Counted from the stretch's first letter, positions 16,918 to 26,102 are shown. The stretch: 40,341 nucleotides of DNA from Candidatus Onthousia faecigallinarum (GCA_018716225.1 DVKE01000052.1:1-40341); one strand, 5' to 3'. Notes: generated by a model not told the origin, from the sequence alone. Made by a program: numbers and translations.

Positions 16918-18837
16918 ATGAAACAAGAAAAGATTTCAATTATCGTTAGTGCTTATAATGTAGAAAAGTATATTGAAAAATGTATTTCTTCTCTTTTAAA
17001 ACAGACGTATACTAACTTCGAAATTATTGTAGTAGATGATTGCTCTCAAGATAAGACTCTTTCTCTTTTAAAAAAAATGGCAAGAGAAGACAGTCGCCTT
17101 AAAATTTTGCATAATAGAGAAAATCATGGTCTATCTTATTCGAGAAATAAAGCGTTGAAGGAAGCAAGTGGTGCCTATTACGGTTTTGTCGATGCAGATG
17201 ATTTTGTCCCTCTTGATTTTTATGAAACATTATATACTGCTTTAAAAGATCAAAAGGCCGATATGTCTTTTTGCGATATCAATGTCATTTATGAAGATAA
17301 GGGAAATTATCAAGAAAAGGTAGCGCTTTGTGAAGGAAAGCCAACCGCTCTTCATGCCATCAATCATGGACTAGCAGCTACTTGTTGCAATAAACTTTTT
17401 AAAAAAGAAGTTTTCTTATATCCTTTTGAAGATGGAAAAATCAATGAAGATGTGGCAACGATTTTACCGATTGTCATCAAGGCTCAAAAGTTAGCTTATA
17501 CCAAGGATACCTATTACAATTACATTCAACATAAGGGTTCCATTCAAAATAGTTCTTTTCAAGAAAAAAGATTTGATATTTTTGATATGGTTTCCCTTGC
17601 ATTGGATCGAGTAAGAGAAGAAAAAGATTTTTCTAAAATAAAAGAATGTATTACTTGGAATCAATTGATGGCTGTACTCCTATATGCCATTCCAAAAGAA
17701 GAGAAGTTCTTTCGAAGAAGACACTATATTTCTGTTTTTATAGAAAAGATGAAGGATTATCCGGGTTTAGATAATCCATATTATCAAGAGTTTTTAAGAA
17801 AATGTAATCGGAAGAATAGATTGTTTTATCAGCTTTATGTAACTTTTTCTTTTCATCATTTTTTCTTTCTTGCTAGTTTGCTTGTTTCCTTTTATCAAAG
17901 TTATAAAAAATTATCTTTTAAAAATGTCTTAAAAGATACCATAACTTTTAAAAAATTAAAAGAAGAAGCCATGCAACAGCAAGAACTAGCAGAAGATATT
18001 TCCGTGATTGCGATCATTCCTAATTATAATTATGCAAGATATTTAAAACAGAGAGTCTATAGTATTCTTTATCAAACGAAAAAAATTCGCAAAATCATTC
18101 TTTTGGATGATTGTTCTACTGATAATAGTAAGGAAGAAATTTTAAAAATTCAGAAGACAATTTCCCCTTATGTGCCAATGGATGTGATTTTTAATCAAAT
18201 GAATTCGGGATCTGCTTTTCAGCAGTGGGCGAAAGGAATGAGGTTAGCTTTGGGCGAAAGTGATTATATTTGGATTTGTGAAGCGGATGATTTTTGTGAG
18301 AAACAATTTCTAGAAAAGGTAGAAAAGCCTTTATTAAAAGAAAAAAGCGTTGTTCTTTCTTATTCGAATACAGCTTTTATTGATCCTGTTGGAAATGTTA
18401 TTTTAAAAGATGTTACGAGTCAAATTGATTTAAAGAAAACGGGTCATTGGAAGAAAAATTATATTATAGATGGGAAAGAAGAAGTAAAGCATTATAGTTA
18501 TTTGAATTGTACGATTTCAAATGTTTCTTCTGTTTTGATAAAAAATGGAGATTATGATGATATATTTCAAAAGACAGCCAAATTTCATCAAGCAGGGGAT
18601 TGGCTTTTCTATGTATCTTTAATGAAAAAAGGAAAAGTCGCTTATACTAATAAAATTTTAAATTATTATCGAGTACATGGTAATAATGTTAGTTCTACCT
18701 TTAAAAAAGAAGATCATTTGGAGGAGATTAAAAAAGTTCACCAAATCATAAAACAAGAATTTTCTTTAGAAGAAGGGGCAGAAGAACAGATGAAAAAAAG
18801 GTATCAGGAATTAGAAAGAATTTGGAATATTGAGTAG
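16918..18837 (+). CDS. Soluble two-domain GT2 glycosyltransferase
   Basis: 639 residues from ATG 16918, one base after the previous stop, with GGAGG just inside that gene. Residues 3-330 are a GT2 domain (SIIVSAYNVEKYIEKCISS, VVDDCSQDKT, FVDADDF, GSIQNSSFQEKRFDIFD) matching the second catalytic domain of the previous protein. Residues 360-639 are another (AIIPNYNYARYL, LLDDCSTDNS, WICEADDF, NVSSVL, GDWLFYVSLM) matching its first domain. No transmembrane part is present apart from a hydrophobic patch near 310-325. Domain order is thus inverted relative to the neighbour, which suggests duplication and shuffling. Sugar specificity is unknown. Confidence 0.88.
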   Translation: MKQEKISIIVSAYNVEKYIEKCISSLLKQTYTNFEIIVVDDCSQDKTLSLLKKMAREDSRLKILHNRENHGLSYSRNKALKEASGAYYGFVDADDFVPLDFYETLYTALKDQKADMSFCDINVIYEDKGNYQEKVALCEGKPTALHAINHGLAATCCNKLFKKEVFLYPFEDGKINEDVATILPIVIKAQKLAYTKDTYYNYIQHKGSIQNSSFQEKRFDIFDMVSLALDRVREEKDFSKIKECITWNQLMAVLLYAIPKEEKFFRRRHYISVFIEKMKDYPGLDNPYYQEFLRKCNRKNRLFYQLYVTFSFHHFFFLASLLVSFYQSYKKLSFKNVLKDTITFKKLKEEAMQQQELAEDISVIAIIPNYNYARYLKQRVYSILYQTKKIRKIILLDDCSTDNSKEEILKIQKTISPYVPMDVIFNQMNSGSAFQQWAKGMRLALGESDYIWICEADDFCEKQFLEKVEKPLLKEKSVVLSYSNTAFIDPVGNVILKDVTSQIDLKKTGHWKKNYIIDGKEEVKHYSYLNCTISNVSSVLIKNGDYDDIFQKTAKFHQAGDWLFYVSLMKKGKVAYTNKILNYYRVHGNNVSSTFKKEDHLEEIKKVHQIIKQEFSLEEGAEEQMKKRYQELERIWNIE

Positions 18838-18849
18838 TGGGAGGATTTT

Positions 18850-20427
18850 ATGGAGCATATTAAGAAGAAAAAAAATTTTAGAGAGATTTTATGCCTTATT
18901 TTTTATTTTCTCTTTACCTTATCTTTCTCTTATGTTTTTGTGAATTGCTTTTTTCGGGAGATCTCTGTTTATCAGAAATTTCATTCTTGGATTTATCTTT
19001 TACTTGGAATTTTTGATCTTTTTTTGTGGTGCTTTCTTTATAAAGCCATTAAAAAGATCTTTACGAAACTTTCCAAAAAACAAGTGATTCTTGTGTTTGC
19101 AGTAACTTTTCTTTTCGCGATAGGCGTTCTTATTGCGGTATCAAATCTTTTTGAAGCCCCTCTGGCTTGGGATTTCGGGGTCGTTTATGCACAAGCGGAT
19201 TCTTATGTCAGGACAGGAGATCGAAATCTGTTAGCTACTTATCCCGAGTATTTTCAACTTTTTCCGAATAATATTGCGATTTTCTTGATAGAAGTTGTCA
19301 TTTTTCGGATTGGAAAATTCTTTGGTTTTACTGATTTTGCTTCTGTGGGTATCTTTTTTAATGGTATTGCTATTTTTCTTTCCATTTTCTTCTTGGTTCT
19401 TTATTGTTATCGGCGATTTGGAAAAGAAAAAGCTTATTTTAGTTTAATTATTAGTTTCTTCTTTTTCCCTTTATTTTTATATTTACCAATTTTTTATTCC
19501 GATACGCTCTCGGTAGCGGTAGGACCATTTCTTTTGTTTTTATCTACTTTTATGGAAGACAAGAAATGGAAAAAAAATATTCTTCTTTGTTGCATCATGG
19601 CCTTATCTCTTTTTATCGGAATGAAAATTAAAATGACAGTGATATTTTTCTTGCTTGGTTTTCTTTTCTTGTTTTTTATTCAGAAAAAATATAAACTATT
19701 ATTCATGTTCAGTCTTGTGTTTTTAATTGGTTATGTAGGACTCAATCAAATCTACCAAAAGGTAGTAGTCGAACGAGGAAGCTTTTCTTTTCAAGTGAAT
19801 GATTATGGTAAGATACCAGTTACTCATTGGCTTATGATGGGGATAGAAGATTCCAAAGCTGATAATTCTTCGCGAAATGCTTATGGGGGGTATAATTTAA
19901 ATGATTATAATATTACTCAAAGTTATGAAAAAGGAGAGGATAGTATTCCTCGACATAAAAAAGAAATTATAAAAAGATTGAAAGAATATGGTTTTTTTGG
20001 CTATCTTGATTATCTTACTAAAAAGGCAGTGAATGCCTGGGGAGATGGTAGTTATTATGTGCAGATTGCTTTAACTTTAAACAAAGAGGTAAATCAAAAA
20101 GGAGAAGTTCAACACTTTTTGACTGGTAAAAGCAGTGATACTATTTTCTATTTAGAAGAGGGGGTTCAAATTGCTTTTCTATTTATTCTTTGTTTTTCCG
20201 GTTTTTATTGTTTTAAAACGAAAAGCAAAGAAACGTTAGTAGAGCACATATCTATCTTTTTGCTGTTTTTATTCTTGCTTGTTTGGGAGAATCGCTCACG
20301 TTATTTATATAATTATATTCCTATCTTTATTATAATTATTACTGTTTATATCGATAAGTTGAAATATTTTGGAGGACATTATGGAAAAAATATTAAAAAG
20401 AGAAAGAAAAATTTTAAATTGGATTGA
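18850..20427 (+). CDS. GT-C type membrane glycosyltransferase
   Basis: 525 residues from ATG 18850 after GGGAGG. About ten to twelve transmembrane helices. An acidic first outer loop, WDFGVVYAQADSYV near residue 107, fits the catalytic Asp region of GT-C enzymes (GT39/ArnT-like), which use a polyprenyl-phosphate sugar on the outer face of the membrane. A larger non-membrane part lies at about residues 300-415. The last 47 bases overlap the next gene. In context with the GtrB- and GtrA-like genes downstream, it probably glycosylates the exported polymer or a lipid. Family assignment is by topology and motif only. Confidence 0.72.
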   Translation: MEHIKKKKNFREILCLIFYFLFTLSFSYVFVNCFFREISVYQKFHSWIYLLLGIFDLFLWCFLYKAIKKIFTKLSKKQVILVFAVTFLFAIGVLIAVSNLFEAPLAWDFGVVYAQADSYVRTGDRNLLATYPEYFQLFPNNIAIFLIEVVIFRIGKFFGFTDFASVGIFFNGIAIFLSIFFLVLYCYRRFGKEKAYFSLIISFFFFPLFLYLPIFYSDTLSVAVGPFLLFLSTFMEDKKWKKNILLCCIMALSLFIGMKIKMTVIFFLLGFLFLFFIQKKYKLLFMFSLVFLIGYVGLNQIYQKVVVERGSFSFQVNDYGKIPVTHWLMMGIEDSKADNSSRNAYGGYNLNDYNITQSYEKGEDSIPRHKKEIIKRLKEYGFFGYLDYLTKKAVNAWGDGSYYVQIALTLNKEVNQKGEVQHFLTGKSSDTIFYLEEGVQIAFLFILCFSGFYCFKTKSKETLVEHISIFLLFLFLLVWENRSRYLYNYIPIFIIIITVYIDKLKYFGGHYGKNIKKRKKNFKLD

Positions 20428-21547
20428 AAAGCATATTGATGTACTCATGTTAATTGTCATTGTTTTAGCAGCATTGATGGCACGGTATTTTTTGCTTTCT
20501 TATGAATCTGGTGATTATCTTACCTTTTTAAAGCCTTGGTTTTATGAATTGAAGGAGGCTGGAGGATTAAGGGGGTTAGCAAATTATCCAGGAGATTACA
20601 ATGCTCCTTATATGACAATTATGGCTCTTCTTACTTATTTAAAAGTAAATCCTTTAATTAGTATTAAATTAGTTTCGATTTTCTTTGATTTTCTTCTTGC
20701 TTTTGTGATTGGTAAATTTGTATATGAAGTAAGAAAAGAAGATAAAAATCGATCGATGCTAGCTATTTTAGCTTTTGGTATTACTTTGTTTTTACCAACG
20801 GTGTTAATGAATGGTGCTTTATGGGGACAATGTGATGTCATTTATACTACTTTTTTGGTTTTGGCTTTTTATTTTCTTTATAAAAAGAAAACCTTCTATT
20901 CTTTTGTATTTTTAGGACTTGCTTTTGCTTTTAAATTGCAATTTATCTTTGTTTTGCCCATCTATATTATTTTATATTTTCGTCAAAAAAACTTTTCTAT
21001 TCTTTATTTTTTAATCATTCCTTTGGTAGATATTATTCTTTGTTTACCTGCTATTATTGCAGGGAAGCCAATTTTGGAGTGCTTATTCGTTTATTTCAAT
21101 CAGACTTCAACGTATGACAGTTTAAATTTGAATTTTCCTAATTTATACAGTTTAATCACAGGTGATGTTCCATATTTATCAAAGATTGGTATTTTCCTTT
21201 TGATCGCTATTTTTGCTTTTTTGCTATTCTATATTATTAAAACGAAAGTTGTTTTCAATCCTGAAAAGATTCTACTATTAACAATTTTATCAATTGCTTT
21301 ATGTACTTTCTTTTTACCTCATATGCATGAACGTTACTTGTTTGCTGCCGATATTTTTAGTTTATTGTATTGTTTTCTTTATCACCGAAATTATTTGGTT
21401 GCTATTTTGATTTCATTTATTTCTTTGACTTCTTATGTTATGTTTTTATACTCTAGTTATTTAATTCCTACTTATCTGTTAGCTTTGATCTTTTTCTTTT
21501 TAATTCTTTATTTAATAAAAGATTTTATGAAAAAAATTGTGGAATAA
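20381..21547 (+). CDS. GT-C type membrane glycosyltransferase
   Basis: 388 residues. I choose ATG 20381, with GGAGG at 20371-20375; an in-frame TTG at 20369 would sit before that site. The gene starts 47 bases inside the previous one, so translation is probably coupled. About ten transmembrane helices. The first outer loop has YESGDYLTFLKPWFYELKE, with the Asp expected in GT-C enzymes, and there is a late HMHERYLFAADI motif, the HERY element seen in Dol-P- and Und-P-sugar-dependent mannosyl- and glucosyltransferases. It should use a lipid-phosphate sugar outside the membrane. The sugar is unknown. Confidence 0.75.
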   Translation: MEKILKRERKILNWIEKHIDVLMLIVIVLAALMARYFLLSYESGDYLTFLKPWFYELKEAGGLRGLANYPGDYNAPYMTIMALLTYLKVNPLISIKLVSIFFDFLLAFVIGKFVYEVRKEDKNRSMLAILAFGITLFLPTVLMNGALWGQCDVIYTTFLVLAFYFLYKKKTFYSFVFLGLAFAFKLQFIFVLPIYIILYFRQKNFSILYFLIIPLVDIILCLPAIIAGKPILECLFVYFNQTSTYDSLNLNFPNLYSLITGDVPYLSKIGIFLLIAIFAFLLFYIIKTKVVFNPEKILLLTILSIALCTFFLPHMHERYLFAADIFSLLYCFLYHRNYLVAILISFISLTSYVMFLYSSYLIPTYLLALIFFFLILYLIKDFMKKIVE

Positions 21548-21550
21548 AAG

Positions 21551-21579
21551 TAGACAACTTTATTGGTTAATGCTACACT
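21551..21579 (+). promoter_or_regulatory. Internal promoter before the GtrB-like genes
   Basis: TAGACA (21551-21556), exactly 17 bases, TACACT (21574-21579), with an extended TG at 21571-21572. A start near 21586 excludes the in-frame TTG at 21563 as start codon and supports ATG 21605. Confidence 0.6.
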
Positions 21580-21604
21580 AAAGGTGTTGGAGGAAGTGAA
21601 AGAG

Positions 21605-22618
21605 ATGAAAAAGAAAGAAAAAGATCAAGAAGAGGGGCAAGTTTTAAAAGAAAAACAAGCTATTTTATATATTGTTATACCTTGTTATAATGAAGAACCT
21701 GTTTTGGAGGAGACAACAAGACAATTAAAGGTTAAAATGGAAAAATTAATCAAAGAAAAGAAGATTAGTCCTATGAGTCGAGTTATGTATGTTAATGATG
21801 GTAGTAAAGATAAGACTTGGGAATTAATTCAAAAGATTCATAAACAAGAACCTTTGTTTACGGGTATTTGTCTTTCTCGCAATCGAGGGCATCAAAATGC
21901 TTTACTAGCTGGTTTGATGACCGCTAAAAATTATGCTGATGTTGTGATTAGCATGGATGCTGACTTGCAAGATGATATTAATGCAATTGATGAGATGATC
22001 GATAAATATTATGCGGGAAATGATATTGTTTATGGCGTTCGTAGTAAAAGAAAGAAAGACACATGGTTTAAAAGGGTTACTGCGGAAGGTTTTTATAAGT
22101 TTATGAGTAAGATGGGGGTTGATATTGTATATAATCATGCCGATTATCGTCTTACTAGTAAACGAGTATTGAATTATCTAGAAGATTATAAAGAAGTTAA
22201 TTTGTTTTTAAGAGGAATCTTTCCTTTAATTGGTTTTTCTTCTGATGTTGTTTATTATGAACGGAACGAAAGATTTGCAGGAGAGAGTAAGTATCCTTTA
22301 AAGAAAATGTTATCTTTTGCTTGGGATGGTATTACTTCTTTTTCCATTAAACCAATTAAAATGGTATTGAATCTTGGAATTATTATCTTTATTGTGAGTA
22401 TTATTGTGCTAATTTATTGTCTTGTTGTAAAATTTCTGGGGAATACCGTTGCTGGTTGGACTTTTACTACTTGCTCTATTTGGTTAGTAGCAGGTCTTGA
22501 GATGTTATCCCTTGGTATTATTGGAGAATATGTTGGAAAGATTTATAGTGAAACGAAAGCAAGACCTAGATATATTATTTCTAGAAATTTAAACGAGGAA
22601 GAGAAAAGTGAAAAATAA
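21605..22618 (+). CDS. GtrB/DPM1-like polyprenyl-phosphate glycosyltransferase
   Basis: 337 residues from ATG 21605, with GGAGGA at 21589-21594 and a promoter directly upstream. The GT2 domain has YIVIPCYNEEPVLEET, VNDGSKDKTWELI, SRNRGHQNALLAGLMTA, the metal-binding MDADLQDD, and the DYRLTSKRVL and GESKYPLKKM segments typical of bactoprenol glucosyltransferases (GtrB, YkoT, YkcC). Two transmembrane helices lie at the C-terminus. It should make an undecaprenyl-phosphate sugar on the inner face for use by a GT-C enzyme outside. The sugar cannot be told. The end overlaps the next gene by 11 bases. Confidence 0.9.
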   Translation: MKKKEKDQEEGQVLKEKQAILYIVIPCYNEEPVLEETTRQLKVKMEKLIKEKKISPMSRVMYVNDGSKDKTWELIQKIHKQEPLFTGICLSRNRGHQNALLAGLMTAKNYADVVISMDADLQDDINAIDEMIDKYYAGNDIVYGVRSKRKKDTWFKRVTAEGFYKFMSKMGVDIVYNHADYRLTSKRVLNYLEDYKEVNLFLRGIFPLIGFSSDVVYYERNERFAGESKYPLKKMLSFAWDGITSFSIKPIKMVLNLGIIIFIVSIIVLIYCLVVKFLGNTVAGWTFTTCSIWLVAGLEMLSLGIIGEYVGKIYSETKARPRYIISRNLNEEEKSEK

Positions 22619-23549
22619 AATAGCGGTTTTAATTCCATGTTACAATGAATCAAAAACGATAGAAAAAGTGGTAAAGGATTATAAACAAGCTTTGCCTGAA
22701 GCGGACATTTATGTTTATGATAACAATTCTAGTGATGGAACAGACGAGATTGCTCGTAAAGCGGGTGCTATTGTAAAATATGAATATCGGCAAGGGAAAG
22801 GGAATGTTATCCGTAGTATGTTTCAAGATATTGAGGCGGATTGTTATTTAATGATTGATGGGGATGATACTTATCCTGCCGAAAATGCGAGAGAGATGTG
22901 CGATCTTATTCTAGAAGGAAAAGCCGATATGGTTATAGGAGATCGTCTTTCTTCTACCTATTTTACCGAAAATAAAAGACCTTTTCATAGTCTTGGAAAT
23001 CTCTTGGTAAGAGGACTGATCAATAAACTCTTTAAAAGTAATGTTCATGATATTATGACGGGATATCGGGCTTTTAGTTATGAATTTGTGAAAACCTTTC
23101 CCGTGTTATCGCAAGGGTTTGAGATTGAAACAGAAATGACAATTCATGCTTTGGATAAAAACTTTTTATTAAAAGAAATTCCTGTAAATTATCGAGATCG
23201 ACCAGCAGGTAGTATCTCAAAACTAAATACTTATCGTGATGGTTTTCGGGTTTTAAAAACAATTGCTCGTTTATTTAAAGAATATAAACCAACTATTTTT
23301 TTTAGTATTATTGGTTTGATCTTTTTGATTATTTCGGTCGTATTTGCTGTACCTGTTTTTGCAGAATATTTTGAAACAGGGTTAGTACCACGTTATCCAA
23401 CTTTGATTTTCTCTGGTTTTATGTTAATCGTTTCTATTTTAATGTTTGTTTGTGGGGTTTTGCTGGAAGTTGTTGTGAAAAAACATCGCCAATTATTTGA
23501 GCTTATTTTGATTCAGATAAAGGAGGATAAGAAAAATGAAGAAGGATAA
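22608..23549 (+). CDS. Second GtrB-like glycosyltransferase
   Basis: 313 residues from GTG 22608, overlapping the previous gene by 11 bases, with GAGGAAGAG upstream. GT2 domain: VLIPCYNESKTIEKVV, YDNNSSDGTDEIA, GKGNVIRSMF, MIDGDDTYPA, TGYRAFSYEFVKTFP, GFEIETEMTIHAL and YRDRPAGSISKLNTYRDG. Two transmembrane helices near residues 225-247 and 262-285. This is the DPM1-like group often placed beside GtrA proteins. It differs clearly from the first GtrB-like protein, so the two probably load different sugars. This matches the presence of two GT-C enzymes in the same cluster, a pairing that I infer. Confidence 0.88.
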   Translation: MKNKIAVLIPCYNESKTIEKVVKDYKQALPEADIYVYDNNSSDGTDEIARKAGAIVKYEYRQGKGNVIRSMFQDIEADCYLMIDGDDTYPAENAREMCDLILEGKADMVIGDRLSSTYFTENKRPFHSLGNLLVRGLINKLFKSNVHDIMTGYRAFSYEFVKTFPVLSQGFEIETEMTIHALDKNFLLKEIPVNYRDRPAGSISKLNTYRDGFRVLKTIARLFKEYKPTIFFSIIGLIFLIISVVFAVPVFAEYFETGLVPRYPTLIFSGFMLIVSILMFVCGVLLEVVVKKHRQLFELILIQIKEDKKNEEG

Positions 23550-23988
23550 TGCTAGTGTTTTTGTTAAGAAGTGTTTAAAAATATTTCATATTAAGGTAAA
23601 ACCGAAAACGGAAAAATTATTAATTCAGATCTTTAAATTTGGAATTGTGGGAGTTATTGCAACCGTCATTGATTTTGCTTTTCTTTATCTTTTCCGAGAA
23701 TTTCTTCATTTTCCAGTTCTTTTGGCGAATACGTTATCATTTTGTATTTCCGTGATTTATAACTATACCGCTAGTGTCAAATGGGTATTTGATGTCAATA
23801 AAGAAAAAGATGCTAGAAAGCAGTTTGTGATTTTTATTATCTTTAGTGTGATTGGCTTATTATTAAATGATTTGATTATGTGGGTAAGCACTGATTTACT
23901 ATCTATTTATTACTTACTTGCTAAAATTATTGCAACCCTTATTGTAATGGTCTTTAATTTTGTAACGAGAAAATTATTTTTGGAATGA
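23536..23988 (+). CDS. GtrA-like membrane protein
   Basis: 150 residues from ATG 23536 after AAAGGAGGA, 14 bases inside the previous gene. After a basic N-terminus it has four transmembrane helices. The family features are FKFGIVGVIATVIDFAFLYLF, ANTLSFCISVIYNYT and the C-terminal IATLIVMVFNFVTRKL. GtrA proteins are proposed to flip or help move undecaprenyl-phosphate sugars across the membrane. It closes the glycan locus, and a terminator follows. Confidence 0.92.
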   Translation: MKKDNASVFVKKCLKIFHIKVKPKTEKLLIQIFKFGIVGVIATVIDFAFLYLFREFLHFPVLLANTLSFCISVIYNYTASVKWVFDVNKEKDARKQFVIFIIFSVIGLLLNDLIMWVSTDLLSIYYLLAKIIATLIVMVFNFVTRKLFLE

Positions 23989-24027
23989 GAAGTTTTTTCC
24001 ATTATAATTATGTTTATTGAAAAATAC

Positions 24028-24055
24028 GATTCTAATTTGGTTTAGAGTCTTTTTC
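24028..24055 (+). terminator. Terminator closing the glycan locus
   Basis: GATTCTAA (24028-24035) pairs with the TTAGAGTC arm (about 24042-24049, one G-U), followed by T-rich sequence. Confidence 0.6.
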
Positions 24056-24070
24056 TTTTATTAAAAAACA

Positions 24071-24079
24071 TGATATAAC
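24071..24079 (+). promoter_or_regulatory. Extended -10 promoter of the sirtuin gene
   Basis: TGATATAAC: extended TG 24071-24072, -10 TATAAC 24074-24079. It lies 19 bases before ATG 24098 with AGAGGTGAG between. The -35 is not clear. Confidence 0.4.
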
Positions 24080-24097
24080 GTTAATAGAGGTGAGTTT

Positions 24098-24814
24098 ATG
24101 AATTCGATTGAAACATTACAAAAATGGATTGATGAAAGTAAGACAATTGTTTTCTTTTTGGGAGCAGGGGTATCTACGGAAAGTGGGTTAAAAGATTTTC
24201 GGAGTGTCGATGGTCTTTACCATATGAATTATACATATCCCCCAGAACAGATCTTATCCCATTCGTTCTTTTTAAAACATCCTGATATTTTCTTTGATTT
24301 TTACAAAAAGTATTTGAATGCTTTAGAGATAAAGCCTAATCTTTGTCATGAATATTTGGTAAAATTAGAGAAGAAGGGAAAGTTAAAAGCCATCGTTACC
24401 CAAAACATCGATGGACTTCATACTAAGGCAGGGTCTTCCTGCGTATTTGAATTACACGGAAGCATTTATCGAAATTATTGCATTTCTTGTGGTAAATCAT
24501 ATTCTGCTTCCTATGTGTTTTCCTCTTCAGGCATTCCTCGTTGCAGTTGTGGGGGCATTATCAAACCAGATGTTGTATTGTATGAAGAACCACTTGATGA
24601 TAAGGTGGTTCGTGGAGCGATTCAAGCGATCCAAGAAGCTGATCTTTTTATCGTAGCGGGCACATCTCTTACCGTATATCCTGCTGCCTCTTTCCTTCAT
24701 TATTTTAAAGGACGACATCTTGTTATTATTAATCGAGATAAGACTTCTTTTGATGAACAAGCCGATTTGGTATTGCATGAGAGCTTAGGTGATGTTTTTG
24801 CAAAGCTAAACTAA
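24098..24814 (+). CDS. cobB: Sir2-type NAD-dependent protein deacylase
   Basis: 238 residues, normal for a bacterial sirtuin, from ATG 24098. Motifs in order: FLGAGVSTESGLKDFRS (NAD binding), TQNIDGLH, ELHGS with the catalytic His, a zinc site CISC...CSC, and GTSLTVYPAASF. It removes acetyl or other acyl groups from lysine using NAD in the cytoplasm. The substrate-pocket Tyr/Arg pair that marks desuccinylases is not obvious, so deacetylase is the default. It has its own promoter and lies between terminators, so it looks monocistronic. Confidence 0.93.
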   Translation: MNSIETLQKWIDESKTIVFFLGAGVSTESGLKDFRSVDGLYHMNYTYPPEQILSHSFFLKHPDIFFDFYKKYLNALEIKPNLCHEYLVKLEKKGKLKAIVTQNIDGLHTKAGSSCVFELHGSIYRNYCISCGKSYSASYVFSSSGIPRCSCGGIIKPDVVLYEEPLDDKVVRGAIQAIQEADLFIVAGTSLTVYPAASFLHYFKGRHLVIINRDKTSFDEQADLVLHESLGDVFAKLN

Positions 24815-24856
24815 AATAGTTTTCGTCAATTTTTGTCAAATTTTTCGGTTTTTTCC

Positions 24857-24883
24857 TTGATCTTCCTTTTTCTATGTTATACT
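24857..24883 (+). promoter_or_regulatory. Promoter of the alcohol dehydrogenase
   Basis: TTGATC (24857-24862), 15 bases, TATACT (24878-24883), with extended TG at 24875-24876. The spacing is short, so the extended -10 is probably the main element. GATAGGAGTTGATAGA carries the ribosome binding site before ATG 24907. Confidence 0.5.
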
Positions 24884-24906
24884 CCTTTTAGATAGGAGTT
24901 GATAGA

Positions 24907-25935
24907 ATGAAAGCCATTGCGATTAAAGGCGTAAGAGAATTTGAAATGAAAGAAATAGAGAAACCAGTCGAGGCAAAGGATGGTTATGTATTAATTGATG
25001 TCAAAAAATCGGGAATCTGTGGATCGGATCTTCATTATTTTGAAGCGGGAGGTCCTGTAGGACTTATCATGGGTCATGAATTTAGTGGCGTAGTAGTAGA
25101 TCCTGGAACCCGTACGGATTTAAAAGTAGGAGATAGGGTAACGGGGTTACCAATTTCTCCTTGTGGAAAGTGTCATGCTTGTTTGACAGGCAATCCTCAA
25201 TATTGTTTAGAAACTTGGAATCAAGCGGTGGGACTTTCACCGGATCATCCAGGAGGTCTTACTTCTCGTATTTTTGTAAGAGAAGATATGGTATTAAAAT
25301 TACCAGATTCCGTATCTTTTGAAGAAGGGGCTATGGTAGAACCTACTGCTGTTGGACTTCATGCAGTCCATCTTGCTGATATTCGCGTGGGAGCGAAAGT
25401 GCTTGTCATTGGGGGAGGGATCATTGGTCTTGTTTCCGCTATGTTTGCCAAAAAAGAAGGAGCAAGTTATGTAGCATTATCCGAAACCAATGAAGCAAGA
25501 GGAAAGAAAGCTCTTACTTTCGGCGTTGCCGATGAATATTTTGATGCGAAAAATCAAAAAGTGATAGAAGAAATGGTGGCGAAAACAGAAGGTGGTTTTG
25601 ATGTTGTTATCGAGTGTTGTGGTAATTCTGCTGCTGTTAGTAGCGCTTTAATGGCCGTAAAGCCTGGTGGATGCGTCATATTGGTAGGTGTATCCTTAAC
25701 TCCTGTTACGATTCCAACCGTACTTTCGGTGATGCGGGAATTGACAGTAAAAGGAGCGATTGGTTATACAAAGGAAGAATTTGCTTCTGTTATTGATCTC
25801 ATGGCAAACAAACAAATTGAAGTTTTGAAGTTTGTTTCTGAAGAGGTTGGTTTAGAAGGGATACAAGCAGCTTATGAAAAATTAACCTCAGGCACTTCGG
25901 AGGAAGTAAAAATTTTAGTGGATCCAAACAAATAG
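24907..25935 (+). CDS. Zinc-dependent medium-chain alcohol/polyol dehydrogenase
   Basis: 342 residues from ATG 24907. GroES-like N-terminal half: catalytic zinc ligands Cys38 (GICGSD), His57 and Glu58 (MGHEFSG). A structural zinc site with four Cys lies in PCGKCHACLTGNPQYC. The Rossmann half begins with VLVIGGGIIGLVSAMFAKK. The form resembles sorbitol/butanediol/threonine dehydrogenases rather than ethanol dehydrogenase. It would oxidise a secondary alcohol or polyol with NAD(P). The exact substrate is unknown. Codon use is like the neighbours. A terminator follows. Confidence 0.9.
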   Translation: MKAIAIKGVREFEMKEIEKPVEAKDGYVLIDVKKSGICGSDLHYFEAGGPVGLIMGHEFSGVVVDPGTRTDLKVGDRVTGLPISPCGKCHACLTGNPQYCLETWNQAVGLSPDHPGGLTSRIFVREDMVLKLPDSVSFEEGAMVEPTAVGLHAVHLADIRVGAKVLVIGGGIIGLVSAMFAKKEGASYVALSETNEARGKKALTFGVADEYFDAKNQKVIEEMVAKTEGGFDVVIECCGNSAAVSSALMAVKPGGCVILVGVSLTPVTIPTVLSVMRELTVKGAIGYTKEEFASVIDLMANKQIEVLKFVSEEVGLEGIQAAYEKLTSGTSEEVKILVDPNK

Positions 25936-25950
25936 AAAAATGGTATAAAA

Positions 25951-25993
25951 AAGACAATTTCGTTATTTGGTTGACGTAAATTGTTCTTTTTTT
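25951..25993 (+). terminator. Terminator after the alcohol dehydrogenase
   Basis: AAGACAATTT (25951-25960) pairs with AAATTGTTCTT (25978-25988, one bulge), with an overlapping run of seven T. Confidence 0.65.
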
Positions 25994-26071
25994 ATGAAAT
26001 AAAAATATTCTTTTTGGGAAAGTCGTGATATTCTAGAATAAAGAACATCTGGTAAAAGTCAATAGGTAAAT

Positions 26072-26102
26072 TATGGCAGTTTTAGTATAATTTCCTGCCA
26101 TA
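26072..26102. repeat. Perfect 8-bp hairpin downstream of the IS110 transposase
   Basis: TATGGCAG (26072-26079) and CTGCCATA (26095-26102) form a perfect stem around a 15-base loop. No T run follows on either strand, so it is not a normal terminator. It lies in the non-coding stretch 25994-26211 and may belong to the element end. Confidence 0.5.
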
